From an uncultured Flavobacteriaceae bacterium (GTDB lineage: Bacteria; Bacteroidota; Bacteroidia; Flavobacteriales; Flavobacteriaceae), in contig CAJQNF010000116.1 of assembly GCA_905479625.1 (NCBI GenBank), positions 1 through 38,840 of the forward strand: DNA of 38,840 bases, in the 5' to 3' direction. The notes under the pieces are model-generated. The model saw only the letters and a list, made by a program, of their open reading frames with translations, searched no databases and had not been told where the DNA came from. Every line of letters begins with the position of its first letter. The stretch's first letter is position 1. Shown one piece after another: positions 25,008 through 33,278 of this stretch. Position numbers and translations under genes: made by a program.

Positions 25008-26636
25008 ATGGCCAATAAAAACGTTCGATCTCTATCTTCAAGAAAGGGGTTGGAATATAACTTGTTTGAAAAAATAGCAGAAACATCCCATAATGATGGG
25101 GACGATGCTGACTTTCATTTATTGTCAAAACAGTTTTTTATAGATGATTCCGTCATATTAGGAACTGCATCCTTTTATGATTTTATAAAACCTGGTGAAA
25201 GAAATAAAAAAATCCGGGTCTGCAATGGCACGGCTTGCATGGTTGCCAAGTCTCAAGATAAAGTTCAAGCTCTGTTAACTCCTCATTTTGATCAGGAATC
25301 AATCGGTCATGTTGCCTGTATTGGACATTGTCATAGTAACGGAGCAGTTATGTACCAGGATCGAACTTATTCAATTGATTCAGAGGAACGTTTAAAGCAA
25401 ATGATGTCTTGTGAAGCTACTGCGCAATTCGAAAACAAATATCATATTGGAGCCAATACAACTCCTATCCTGACAAGTCCTGTTGATGATATAAGGGTCT
25501 TTTTTAAGCTGGCAGAAAAATTTGCACAAAAAAAGGATCGTATCATAGAAGAATTGAAAGTGTCAAAACTACGAGGTCGCGGCGGTGCCGGTTTTCCATT
25601 TTGGTTCAAACTTGATGCAGTCTCAAAGGAAGTAAATAAACAAAAATATATAGTCTGTAATGCAGATGAGGGGGATCCAGGTGCTTATAGTGACATGTAC
25701 CTTATGGAGCATCAGCCATTTAAAGTGTTATTTGGCATGTACCTTTCCGGATTGTGTGTTGGAGCAGATACTGGAGTATTATATATAAGAGGCGAATACC
25801 CTGAATCGGTGCGCACCGTTGAAAATGCAATAAACTACTTGAATACCCACGAACTTATCGGCGGTTTTAAATTTAAAATCATTAAAGGGCAAGGAAGCTA
25901 TGTTTGTGGTGAAGAAACGGCGCTATTAAACTCTATTGAAGGCTTGAGGCCTGAAGTCAGGGTAAGGCCACCCTACCCTGCCCAATATGGATTGTTTGGA
26001 AAACCAACTGTATTGAGCAATGTTGAAACTTTTGCCAATATTCATTGGATACTTGACCAAGGCGGAAAGGCATTTGCCTCTTTAGGAACTTCCGAATCTA
26101 CGGGTACCAAACTGGTATCTTTAGACAGTTTCTTTAAACGGCCGGGTATCTATGAGATTGAAATGGGTACTGATTTAGAAACTGTTTTTGAAAAATATGG
26201 GCTTGGGCTTACATCCAATATAAAGGCATTTCAAATTGGCGGCCCACTTGGAGGGATAGTTCCTGCTGATAAGATCAATGAATTGTATCTGGATTTCGAA
26301 TCTCTGAATAAGGCTGGGTTCTTACTTGGACATGCCAGTGTGGTTTCCATTCCCGAAGATTTCCCAATGGTGCAGTTTATAACCCATCTTCTTCAGTTTA
26401 CGGCTGAAGAAAGTTGTGGAAAATGTTATCCTTGTCGTATTGGATCTTTTCGTGGTTATGAAATGCTGGAAAAAGCACAAAATGAAAATTATAAAATTGA
26501 TCGACAATTATTTGATGACCTGATAGAAACACTAGAGATAGGTTCTTTATGTGCCTTGGGAGGTGGTGTTCCACTGCCTATTAAGAACGCGCTTCAGTAT
26601 TTTCAAACAGAATTAAAATCCTATTTTCAATCTTAA
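25008..26636 (+). CDS. fdsB: NAD-dependent formate dehydrogenase diaphorase subunit (fused NuoE/NuoF)
   Basis: 542-residue flavoprotein. Residues about 20-120 form a NuoE-like thioredoxin-fold [2Fe-2S] domain with Cys72, 77, 104 and 108. The rest is NuoF-like: LRGRGGAGFPFWFK (NADH/FMN glycine loop), CNADEGDPGAYSD, GQGSYVCGEETALLNSIEG, and the C-terminal [4Fe-4S] motif ESCGKCYPCRIG with a later Cys in GSLCALGGG. It should transfer electrons from the catalytic subunit to NAD+. The neighbour being a formate dehydrogenase alpha subunit, and the absence of other nuo genes, argue for formate dehydrogenase rather than complex I. The NuoE domain replaces a separate FdsG. Confidence 0.9.
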   Translation: MANKNVRSLSSRKGLEYNLFEKIAETSHNDGDDADFHLLSKQFFIDDSVILGTASFYDFIKPGERNKKIRVCNGTACMVAKSQDKVQALLTPHFDQESIGHVACIGHCHSNGAVMYQDRTYSIDSEERLKQMMSCEATAQFENKYHIGANTTPILTSPVDDIRVFFKLAEKFAQKKDRIIEELKVSKLRGRGGAGFPFWFKLDAVSKEVNKQKYIVCNADEGDPGAYSDMYLMEHQPFKVLFGMYLSGLCVGADTGVLYIRGEYPESVRTVENAINYLNTHELIGGFKFKIIKGQGSYVCGEETALLNSIEGLRPEVRVRPPYPAQYGLFGKPTVLSNVETFANIHWILDQGGKAFASLGTSESTGTKLVSLDSFFKRPGIYEIEMGTDLETVFEKYGLGLTSNIKAFQIGGPLGGIVPADKINELYLDFESLNKAGFLLGHASVVSIPEDFPMVQFITHLLQFTAEESCGKCYPCRIGSFRGYEMLEKAQNENYKIDRQLFDDLIETLEIGSLCALGGGVPLPIKNALQYFQTELKSYFQS

Positions 26637-26641
26637 ATCTT

Positions 26642-29353
26642 ATGAAAGTATTTTTAAATGATATTTCCCATCAGGCCGAACCAAATGAAACCATTTTGGA
26701 ATTCGTACGAAGAGTAGAAAATCAAGAGGCTATACCGACGATGTGTCAGGATGACCAACTTGATAATTTTGGATCCTGTCGGGTTTGCTCTGTGGAAGTA
26801 GCTCGCGATCAAGGAGGTATTACAAAAACGGTAGCCTCCTGCCATACGCCTGTTTTTGAAGGGGCATACATTTATCATCAAACAGAAAAGATCATACGAT
26901 TAAGAAAAAATATTCTGGAATTGGTCCTTACAGATTATCCATCAGATAAGGTTTTTCCTGAAAAAGGAAGAAAGCCTACTGAATTTCAAAAAACCATTGC
27001 AGAAATTGGTATTCCAAATGTTCGCTATCCAAAAGGAAAGACGAAAATCGAACTAGGAAAAGACGATTCACATCCTTATATCAAATCTGATCTATCCCAA
27101 TGTATCAATTGCTATCGTTGCGTAAGAGCCTGCGAAGAAATTCAAGGAGAAATGGTATTGGGAATGAGCGGTAGAGGATTTGCCACCCATATTATCAAAG
27201 GCTTTGATACCAATTTTGATTTGTCAGCATGTGTTTCCTGCGGCGCCTGTGTTCAAACTTGCCCTACCGATGCTTTGACTGATAAATTTACGACAAAAAC
27301 ACTTATTCCCGATGAAACGGTCAGAACCACCTGCACCTATTGCGGGGTTGGCTGTCAACTTGATGTATCTGTGATCAATGGAGAAATCAAAGGTATTCAG
27401 GCTCCAAAAACAGCCGAAGTCAATCAAGGACATACCTGTTTAAAAGGAAGGTTTGCCTTTCAGTTTTACAACCATCCTGATAGGTTAAAAGAGCCATTGA
27501 TCAAAAAAAATGGGAAATTTGAAGAGGTGACCTGGGAAGAAGCCTATGATTTTATGACCAAAGGTCTGCTAAAAGTTAAAGACACCTATGGAGCAGATGC
27601 TATTGGCTGTATTTCTTCGTCAAGAGCATGTAATGAAGAGAATTATCTCATGCAGAAGATGACCAGGGTAGCCCTGAATACAAATAATATTGATGGTTGT
27701 GCGAGAGTCTGTCATGCCCCAACGGCCTTCGGTATGCAAAAGGCATTTGGCACAGGTGCTGCAACAAACTCTGTTGAGGATCTTGAGCTTACCGATTGTA
27801 TATTTCTTTTTGGGGCTAATCCAACTGAGGCTCATCCAGTTACAGGAGCCAAAATAAAACAATTATTTATGCAAGGTGTGACCAGTATCGTTGTTGATCC
27901 TGTTAAAACCAGCCTCGCAAAATTAGCGACCTATCACCTTCAGTTAAGGCCTGGAACAAATGTGGCTCTGCTCAATATGATGGGACATTACATTGTAAAG
28001 GAAGCTGCCGTAAAAACTGAATTCATAAAGAAGTTTACAGAACAGTATGATTCCTTTCACAATCATGTGTTATCGCTTGACATGGACGACTTGGAAGAAC
28101 TGACGGGTGTTTCCAAGGAACTTGTTAAAAAGGCAGCGTTGGCTTATGCAGCTTCTGAACGTGCCATGGAACTTCATGGGCTTGGAGTCACCGAGCATTT
28201 TCAGGGAAGTAAAACAGTGATGCTGTTGTCAAATTTGGCCATGATGACGGGTAATGTAGGTAGACCTGGTGTTGGTCTCAACCCATTAAGAGGGCAAAAC
28301 AATGTACAAGGGGCAGCAGATATGGGCGTACAACCGCACCAAGGAGCCGGCTATATGGATATTAATGATGCTGAAGTACAGGACTATTATGCAAAGAAAT
28401 ACGGAATACCACATATGCCGGAAAAAGAGGGATTAAAGATTCCAGAAATGTTGGATGCTGCAATTTCAGGAAAATTCAAAGCCTTATGGATCATGGGTGA
28501 GGATACCTTAATGACAGATCCAAACACCATGCATATCAGAAAAGCAATGGAACAACTTGATATTCTCATTGTTCAGGAATTATTTATGTCGGCTACAGCT
28601 GAGATGGCGGATGTGGTATTACCAGCAAGTTCCTATTTCGAAAAGAATGGAACTTTTACCAATGGCGAAAGAAGGGTACAAAGAGTGAATAAGGTAATTG
28701 AGCCAATTGGCAATACCAAGCCAGACGGACAGATGATCATTGACATGATGTACAGACTCGGTTATGAGCAACCTACAGGACCTGTTTATGATGCTGAGAA
28801 ATTACTGGAGGAAATAGCCGGAGTAATCCCTTTTATGAAGGGAATCACTTGGGAAAGATTAGGAGAAAATGGTTTGCAATGGCCAGTGCTTGAAGATGGG
28901 ACCGATACCAAGATCATTCATCCAAATGGTCAATTTAAAAGAGGTAAAGGAAAATTCCATCATTTTGACTTTGAAGAAACCCCTGAATTAGTGGAGCACA
29001 GAAATAAGTACCCCTTTATTTTAACGACAGCCAGGCAACTGGAACATTATAACGCCGGTACGATGACCAGAAGGACAGACAACCAGCAATTATCGCCTAT
29101 GGACTATTTGGAAATCAATCCATTGGATGCGGCAGACAAAGAAATTGCAGCAGATGATATGGTCAAAATTTTCTCTGATCGCGGAAGTGTTATTATACCA
29201 GTAAAATTAACCTACCTCGTGAAACCCGGAGTTGTGCGAACCACCTTTCATCAACCAGATGTTTTTATCAATATGATTACCGGAAACGTTGGTGATGAAT
29301 TCACGATGACTCCCGAATACAAAGTAGTTGCAGTTGACTTTGAAAGAGTCTGA
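26642..29353 (+). CDS. fdsA: Formate dehydrogenase catalytic (molybdopterin) subunit, Cys type
   Basis: 903-residue Mo/W-bis-MGD enzyme oxidising formate to CO2 in the cytoplasm. N-terminal [2Fe-2S] ferredoxin domain (Cys35, 46, 49, 67). Two [4Fe-4S] clusters follow (Cys154/157/160/164 and Cys197/200/203/207). Next comes the proximal cluster CTYCGVGC (231, 234, 238) plus Cys266. The metal ligand is Cys357 in NNIDGCARVCHAPTAFG, where E. coli FdhF has selenocysteine. The C-terminal molybdopterin-binding domain is complete. The segment corresponding to the usual His-Cys3 cluster motif (residues 99-116) has lost all four ligands. The ATG is 5 bases after the fdsB stop. No fdhD or cofactor genes are in view. 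Confidence 0.93.
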   Translation: MKVFLNDISHQAEPNETILEFVRRVENQEAIPTMCQDDQLDNFGSCRVCSVEVARDQGGITKTVASCHTPVFEGAYIYHQTEKIIRLRKNILELVLTDYPSDKVFPEKGRKPTEFQKTIAEIGIPNVRYPKGKTKIELGKDDSHPYIKSDLSQCINCYRCVRACEEIQGEMVLGMSGRGFATHIIKGFDTNFDLSACVSCGACVQTCPTDALTDKFTTKTLIPDETVRTTCTYCGVGCQLDVSVINGEIKGIQAPKTAEVNQGHTCLKGRFAFQFYNHPDRLKEPLIKKNGKFEEVTWEEAYDFMTKGLLKVKDTYGADAIGCISSSRACNEENYLMQKMTRVALNTNNIDGCARVCHAPTAFGMQKAFGTGAATNSVEDLELTDCIFLFGANPTEAHPVTGAKIKQLFMQGVTSIVVDPVKTSLAKLATYHLQLRPGTNVALLNMMGHYIVKEAAVKTEFIKKFTEQYDSFHNHVLSLDMDDLEELTGVSKELVKKAALAYAASERAMELHGLGVTEHFQGSKTVMLLSNLAMMTGNVGRPGVGLNPLRGQNNVQGAADMGVQPHQGAGYMDINDAEVQDYYAKKYGIPHMPEKEGLKIPEMLDAAISGKFKALWIMGEDTLMTDPNTMHIRKAMEQLDILIVQELFMSATAEMADVVLPASSYFEKNGTFTNGERRVQRVNKVIEPIGNTKPDGQMIIDMMYRLGYEQPTGPVYDAEKLLEEIAGVIPFMKGITWERLGENGLQWPVLEDGTDTKIIHPNGQFKRGKGKFHHFDFEETPELVEHRNKYPFILTTARQLEHYNAGTMTRRTDNQQLSPMDYLEINPLDAADKEIAADDMVKIFSDRGSVIIPVKLTYLVKPGVVRTTFHQPDVFINMITGNVGDEFTMTPEYKVVAVDFERV

Positions 29354-29361
29354 TGATTTTT

Positions 29362-30123
29362 CTAAAGATCCAAAACTAACCCGTCATAGCCTAAAAAGAC
29401 ATTGTCAGGTAATTCTTTGGATACTTTTTCATGAAATCCAAGTCGATGACTAATATGGGTTAAATAGGCTTTATTAGGTTTTAACTCGGCAATAAATTCA
29501 AGGGCCTCATCCAAATTAAAATGAGTAGCATGTGTCTCCAATCTTAAGGCATTGACAATGAGTATATCCAAATCCTTCAATTTATCCTTTTCCTGATCGC
29601 TAACGGTTTTAGCATCAGTGATATAGGCCATTTTATCAATTCTAAAACCAAATATTTTTAGCTTACCGTGCATTATTTCTATGGGAATTATCACTTTTTT
29701 AGATAGTTCAAACTCTTGATTATCAAAGAGGTGAATCGAAACTTGAGGCGCGCCAGCATATCTATTTTCAGTTTCAAAAATATATCCAAACCTTTCCTTA
29801 AGGTTTTCTGCAACGCCGCTATCCATAAACATGTTTACTTTTCCATATCTATGAGAAAAAGGGCGCACATCATCCAGACCGGCAGTATGATCAGCGTGAT
29901 AATGCGTAAATAAAATACCGTCCAATCTATTTACTTTAGCCGTTAATAACTGCTGACGAAAATCTGGCCCACAATCAATTACATAAATTGCATCATCCCA
30001 TTCTAACAAAAGGGAAGAACGTAAACGCTTGTCTTTAGCATCAGTAGACAAACAAACTTCATGTGCGGACCCGATAACAGGAATTCCTTGTGAGGTTCCT
30101 GTACCTAAAAAGGTTATTTTCAT
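29362..30123 (-). CDS. MBL-fold metallo-hydrolase (PhnP-like)
   Basis: 253-residue metallo-beta-lactamase-fold phosphodiesterase-like protein. N-terminal FLGTGTSQGIPVIG, a metal-binding HYHADH (His74, His76, Asp78, His79), the Asp of TDAKTVSD, and the final THISHRLG histidine are as in PhnP. The structural-zinc cysteines of PhnP (GC.CPVC) are reduced to one Cys (SAHEVC, residue 24), so that zinc site is probably absent. No phosphonate genes are nearby, so the substrate is likely a small cyclic or nucleotide phosphodiester; unproven. It converges with fdsA; the stops are 8 bases apart. Confidence 0.87.
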   Translation of the reverse strand: MKITFLGTGTSQGIPVIGSAHEVCLSTDAKDKRLRSSLLLEWDDAIYVIDCGPDFRQQLLTAKVNRLDGILFTHYHADHTAGLDDVRPFSHRYGKVNMFMDSGVAENLKERFGYIFETENRYAGAPQVSIHLFDNQEFELSKKVIIPIEIMHGKLKIFGFRIDKMAYITDAKTVSDQEKDKLKDLDILIVNALRLETHATHFNLDEALEFIAELKPNKAYLTHISHRLGFHEKVSKELPDNVFLGYDGLVLDL

Positions 30124-30239
30124 ATCATATTATTTCCTCAAATTTAACATTTAATGACGATAATTCTTACTGGTTTAGTCATAACTGTTCAAAATATTTA
30201 AACTTTATTTCCTTTTGATTAGACTTTCGAAATGATTAC

Positions 30240-30260
30240 AATTTTAATCAAATTAAAATT
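30240..30260. repeat. AT-rich perfect dyad upstream of pntA
   Basis: Arms AATTTTAAT and ATTAAAATT separated by CAA, lying in the 234-base gap between the divergent phnP-like and pntAA genes. Possible operator, but wholly A/T except the centre, so chance is plausible. Confidence 0.3.
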
Positions 30261-30304
30261 TCTGAGGTTATTATCAAATGCTTTAAACAAAGTGATATAA
30301 GTCA

Positions 30305-30337
30305 TTAATTTAGCTTAAATTTAGCTCTAATTTTAAC
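30305..30337 (+). promoter_or_regulatory. Helically phased direct repeats upstream of pntA
   Basis: Two 11-base units, TTAATTTAGCT and TAAATTTAGCT, are adjacent (10 of 11 identical), followed by a weaker third, CTAATTTTAAC. The 11-base period places them on one face of the helix, 20-50 bases before the pntAA ATG. Possible activator site; no known consensus recognised. The rest of the gap shows no further feature. Confidence 0.4.
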
Positions 30338-30357
30338 GTCAATTCAAATTATTACAG

Positions 30358-31458
30358 ATGAAAATAGGTGTTTTGAAAGAGATCGAAAAAAGTGAAAAAA
30401 GAGTCTCAATTTCTCCTAAAATTTCTAAGCTTCTCATTGAAAAGGGATTTGAAGTGCTGGTTGAAGATGGAGCTGGAGACTCCTCCAAGTTCAAAAATTC
30501 TGATTATGAAAAAGTTGGAGCCACTGTTGAAAGGAGAGGAGTTGTTTATAAAAATAGCAATGTCCTTGTTAAAATCAATCCATTTGATGAAGATGGTCTA
30601 AAGTTAATAGATAAAAATCATATTTTGATCTGTCAACTGTTTCATAAATCTCATCCCGAAATAGTAAAAGAAATAGCAGCAAAGGGAGCTACTATATTCT
30701 CTATGGATGTACTTCCAAGAATCTCCCGAGCACAAGACATGGATGTCCTGAGCTCTCAAAGTAATCTTGCTGGGTATAAGGCCGTCATCAAAGGCGCTTA
30801 TGAGATGACCAAAATATTTCCATTAATGATGACAGCTGCAGGTACCATAACACCCTCCAGAGTATTGATCTACGGAGTTGGTGTTGCCGGATTACAGGCC
30901 ATCGCCACAGCAAAAAGATTAGGAGCCATCGTTGAAGCCACTGATATAAGAATGGAAACCAAAGAACAGGCTGAATCACTTGGTGCCAAGTTTATCTCTG
31001 TTGAAAGTAATGACGAAGCATCAGACAACGGGTATGCCAAAGCCGCGTCTGAAGACTATGCAAAAAAACAAAAAGAGGCTGTAAACAATTCGTTATTCAA
31101 CGCAGATCTTGTGATCACAACTGCTATGGTACCAGGTCGAAAATCACCTGTGTTGATCACTAAAGAGCAGGTAGAAAATATGAAAAACGGAGCCGTTATC
31201 ATTGACTTGGCCGCAGCCCAGGGAGGTAATTGTGCGATAAGCAAGATGAATAAAACGGTAATTAGAAACGGGGTGAAAATTATTGGAACCACCATAGCAC
31301 CTGAAAGTGTATCCACTAATGCCAGTGACCTATATGCCAAAAACATGTTTAATTTCATTAGCTATCTGACAGAGAATAATGAATTTAAATGGGACCTTGA
31401 AGACGAAATAACCGATGAAACACTTATTGTTAAAGATGGTGTTATCAGAAAAACTTAA
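30358..31458 (+). CDS. pntAA: Proton-translocating transhydrogenase alpha subunit, NAD-binding part
   Basis: 366-residue domain I of the Re/Si-specific NAD(P)+ transhydrogenase, which moves hydride between NADH and NADP+ coupled to proton entry. It resembles alanine dehydrogenase: KEIEKSEKRVSISP, VLVEDGAGDSS, the RQD-loop equivalent LPRISRAQDMDVLSSQ, the Rossmann GVGVAGLQAIATAKRLGA, and TTAMVPGRKSPVLIT. No transmembrane segments are present, so this is the split three-subunit arrangement (as in Rhodospirillum), with the membrane part encoded separately. First gene of pntAA-pntAB-pntB, 12 bases before the next. Confidence 0.94.
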   Translation: MKIGVLKEIEKSEKRVSISPKISKLLIEKGFEVLVEDGAGDSSKFKNSDYEKVGATVERRGVVYKNSNVLVKINPFDEDGLKLIDKNHILICQLFHKSHPEIVKEIAAKGATIFSMDVLPRISRAQDMDVLSSQSNLAGYKAVIKGAYEMTKIFPLMMTAAGTITPSRVLIYGVGVAGLQAIATAKRLGAIVEATDIRMETKEQAESLGAKFISVESNDEASDNGYAKAASEDYAKKQKEAVNNSLFNADLVITTAMVPGRKSPVLITKEQVENMKNGAVIIDLAAAQGGNCAISKMNKTVIRNGVKIIGTTIAPESVSTNASDLYAKNMFNFISYLTENNEFKWDLEDEITDETLIVKDGVIRKT

Positions 31459-31470
31459 AATAAGTAAACT

Positions 31471-31779
31471 ATGAATGAATTAATAGAATTTCTAAGCAAT
31501 AACCTTCAAATGATCTATATCGTCATTCTGATGATTTTTGTAGGTGTTGAAATAATAGGACATGTACCTGCTGTTTTGCACACCCCTTTAATGTCAGGGG
31601 CAAATGCAATTCACGGGGTTGTAATCATCGGTGCTATCCTGGTCATGCTGGGTTCAGAGCCAGATAATATTTTGGCCTTATCACTAGGTTTTGTAGCTGT
31701 TTTATTAGGTACGCTAAACGTAGTTGGAGGATTTGTTGTTACCGATCGTATGTTAGAAATGTTTAAAAAGAAAAAATAA
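31471..31779 (+). CDS. pntAB: Transhydrogenase alpha subunit, membrane part
   Basis: 102-residue membrane protein equal to the C-terminal transmembrane part of E. coli PntA (domain II). Three to four hydrophobic helices are visible (about 14-30, 47-60, 66-90), with EIIGHVPAVLHTPLMSGANAIHGVVIIGA as the family core. It pairs with PntB to form the proton channel. Its stop TAA overlaps the pntB ATG by one base, indicating coupled translation at equal stoichiometry. Confidence 0.93.
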   Translation: MNELIEFLSNNLQMIYIVILMIFVGVEIIGHVPAVLHTPLMSGANAIHGVVIIGAILVMLGSEPDNILALSLGFVAVLLGTLNVVGGFVVTDRMLEMFKKKK

Positions 31780-33173
31780 TGGAATATATATTCAGTCTTG
31801 AGTTTATCTATCTGATCGCATCGGTAACTTATATTTTAGGATTAAAAATGCTAGGTCACCCCGAAACCGCGAGGAAAGGAAATTTAATCGCAGCCTTCGG
31901 TATGACCCTTGCTATTATTGGGACGATTTTCTTATACCAAGGAGAGGTAGAGCCACTCGTTTATTCATTAATTGGAGCTGCTATTGTTATTGGGACCATT
32001 ATAGGTTGGGGCGTAGCAAGAAGGGTAGATATGACCAAAATGCCGGAACTTGTTTCTTTGTTCAACGGTATGGGTGGCGCAAGTGCAGCCATCATTGGTT
32101 TGATTGAATTCAATCATTATGTTGGTGATCAATTATCTATTGCAACGATTATTGCAGGAGTTATCATTGGTAGTATTTCATTCTCAGGGAGTATGATTGC
32201 ATTGGCCAAACTGAACGGAACCCTTAAAAAACCCCTTCGTTTTCCTTCGTATAATATTATAAACAATATTATATTAATCGCCATATTGGTTTTTGGGGCG
32301 TACATCACATATAGTGGTTCGGATAGCCAATTATACCTATATCTCATATTCTTTGCTGCATTAGCTTATGGGGTGCTATTTGTTATGCCTATTGGTGGAG
32401 CAGATATGCCTGTGGTTATTTCCTTATTGAATTCATTTACAGGATTAGCAGCGGCTTTTGCAGGTTTCTTATATGGCAACATGGTCATGCTTACAGGAGG
32501 TATTCTGGTAGGATCTGCTGGAACTATACTTACTTTTGCTATGTGTGATGCCATGAACAGACCCTTGTCAAGTGTTATATTTGGCGCCTTTGGGGAAGGA
32601 ACAACAGGTAGTGATGCTACTCCAAAATCTGCACAAGGCGGCAGTATTAAGAAAACAACACCAAGTGACGCCGCAATTTTGATGAATTATGCCAATAAAG
32701 TGATTATTGTTCCTGGATATGGTCTGGCAGTTGCTCAGGCGCAACATGTGATTCATGAGCTTGAATTATTACTGGAAAAAAAGGGTGTTGAAGTCAAATA
32801 CGCGATCCATCCTGTAGCAGGTCGTATGCCTGGTCATATGAATGTACTTCTGGCCGAAACCAATGTTGACTATGACAAATTGGTTGAGATGGAAGATATT
32901 AATTCAGAGTTTCAAAATACAGATGCTGTATTGGTTGTAGGCGCAAATGATGTAGTAAATCCTGCGGCACATAATGATCCTTCCAGCCCAATTTGGGGCA
33001 TGCCTATTTTGGATGTGGAAAAGGCAAAAAGTATTATTATCAATAAACGAACTATGAATCCGGGTTATGCAGGAATTGAAAACGAATTATTTTTCAACCA
33101 AAAAACGTCAATGCTTTTTGGAGATGCGAAGGATGTATTGACCAAACTTGTTCATGAATTAAAAAACATGTAG
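31779..33173 (+). CDS. pntB: Transhydrogenase beta subunit
   Basis: 464-residue subunit with about nine membrane helices (residues 1-270, domain II) and a soluble NADP(H)-binding domain III (about 290-464). Landmarks: VSLFNGMGGASAAIIGLIEF, PIGGADMPVVISLLNSFTGLAAAFAGF, then VPGYGLAVAQAQHVIHEL, HPVAGRMPGHMNVLLAE, GANDVVNPAAHNDPSSPIWGMPIL and NKRTMNPGYAGIENELFF. All expected conserved blocks are present, so the complex should be functional. Direction in the cell is probably NADPH formation driven by proton motive force. Confidence 0.95.
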   Translation: MEYIFSLEFIYLIASVTYILGLKMLGHPETARKGNLIAAFGMTLAIIGTIFLYQGEVEPLVYSLIGAAIVIGTIIGWGVARRVDMTKMPELVSLFNGMGGASAAIIGLIEFNHYVGDQLSIATIIAGVIIGSISFSGSMIALAKLNGTLKKPLRFPSYNIINNIILIAILVFGAYITYSGSDSQLYLYLIFFAALAYGVLFVMPIGGADMPVVISLLNSFTGLAAAFAGFLYGNMVMLTGGILVGSAGTILTFAMCDAMNRPLSSVIFGAFGEGTTGSDATPKSAQGGSIKKTTPSDAAILMNYANKVIIVPGYGLAVAQAQHVIHELELLLEKKGVEVKYAIHPVAGRMPGHMNVLLAETNVDYDKLVEMEDINSEFQNTDAVLVVGANDVVNPAAHNDPSSPIWGMPILDVEKAKSIIINKRTMNPGYAGIENELFFNQKTSMLFGDAKDVLTKLVHELKNM

Positions 33174-33253
33174 CCCTAATATTCTATATAACAGAAGCAT
33201 TTAAGGAAGGAATAAAATTATAGCCAAATACTTTCTACTCGTCAAATCTTGAG

Positions 33254-33261
33254 TATATTTG
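33254..33261 (+). promoter_or_regulatory. Candidate -7 element for the unknown gene at 33279
   Basis: TATATTTG, an exact TAnnTTTG match ending 17 bases before the ATG at 33279. Its position excludes the upstream in-frame TTG at 33249 as the start for transcripts made from it. Confidence 0.5.
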
Positions 33262-33278
33262 CTCAAAAAGATACAGCG

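Noticed and set aside
25008-29353. Complex I (nuoEFG) fragment or NAD-reducing hydrogenase
   Set aside because: The large subunit has the formate dehydrogenase active-site Cys block and full molybdopterin domains, and no other nuo or hydrogenase gene adjoins it.
33249-33278. TTG start for the unknown 486-residue protein
   Set aside because: A -7 promoter element overlaps it at 33254-33261, and the ATG at 33279 suits the family.
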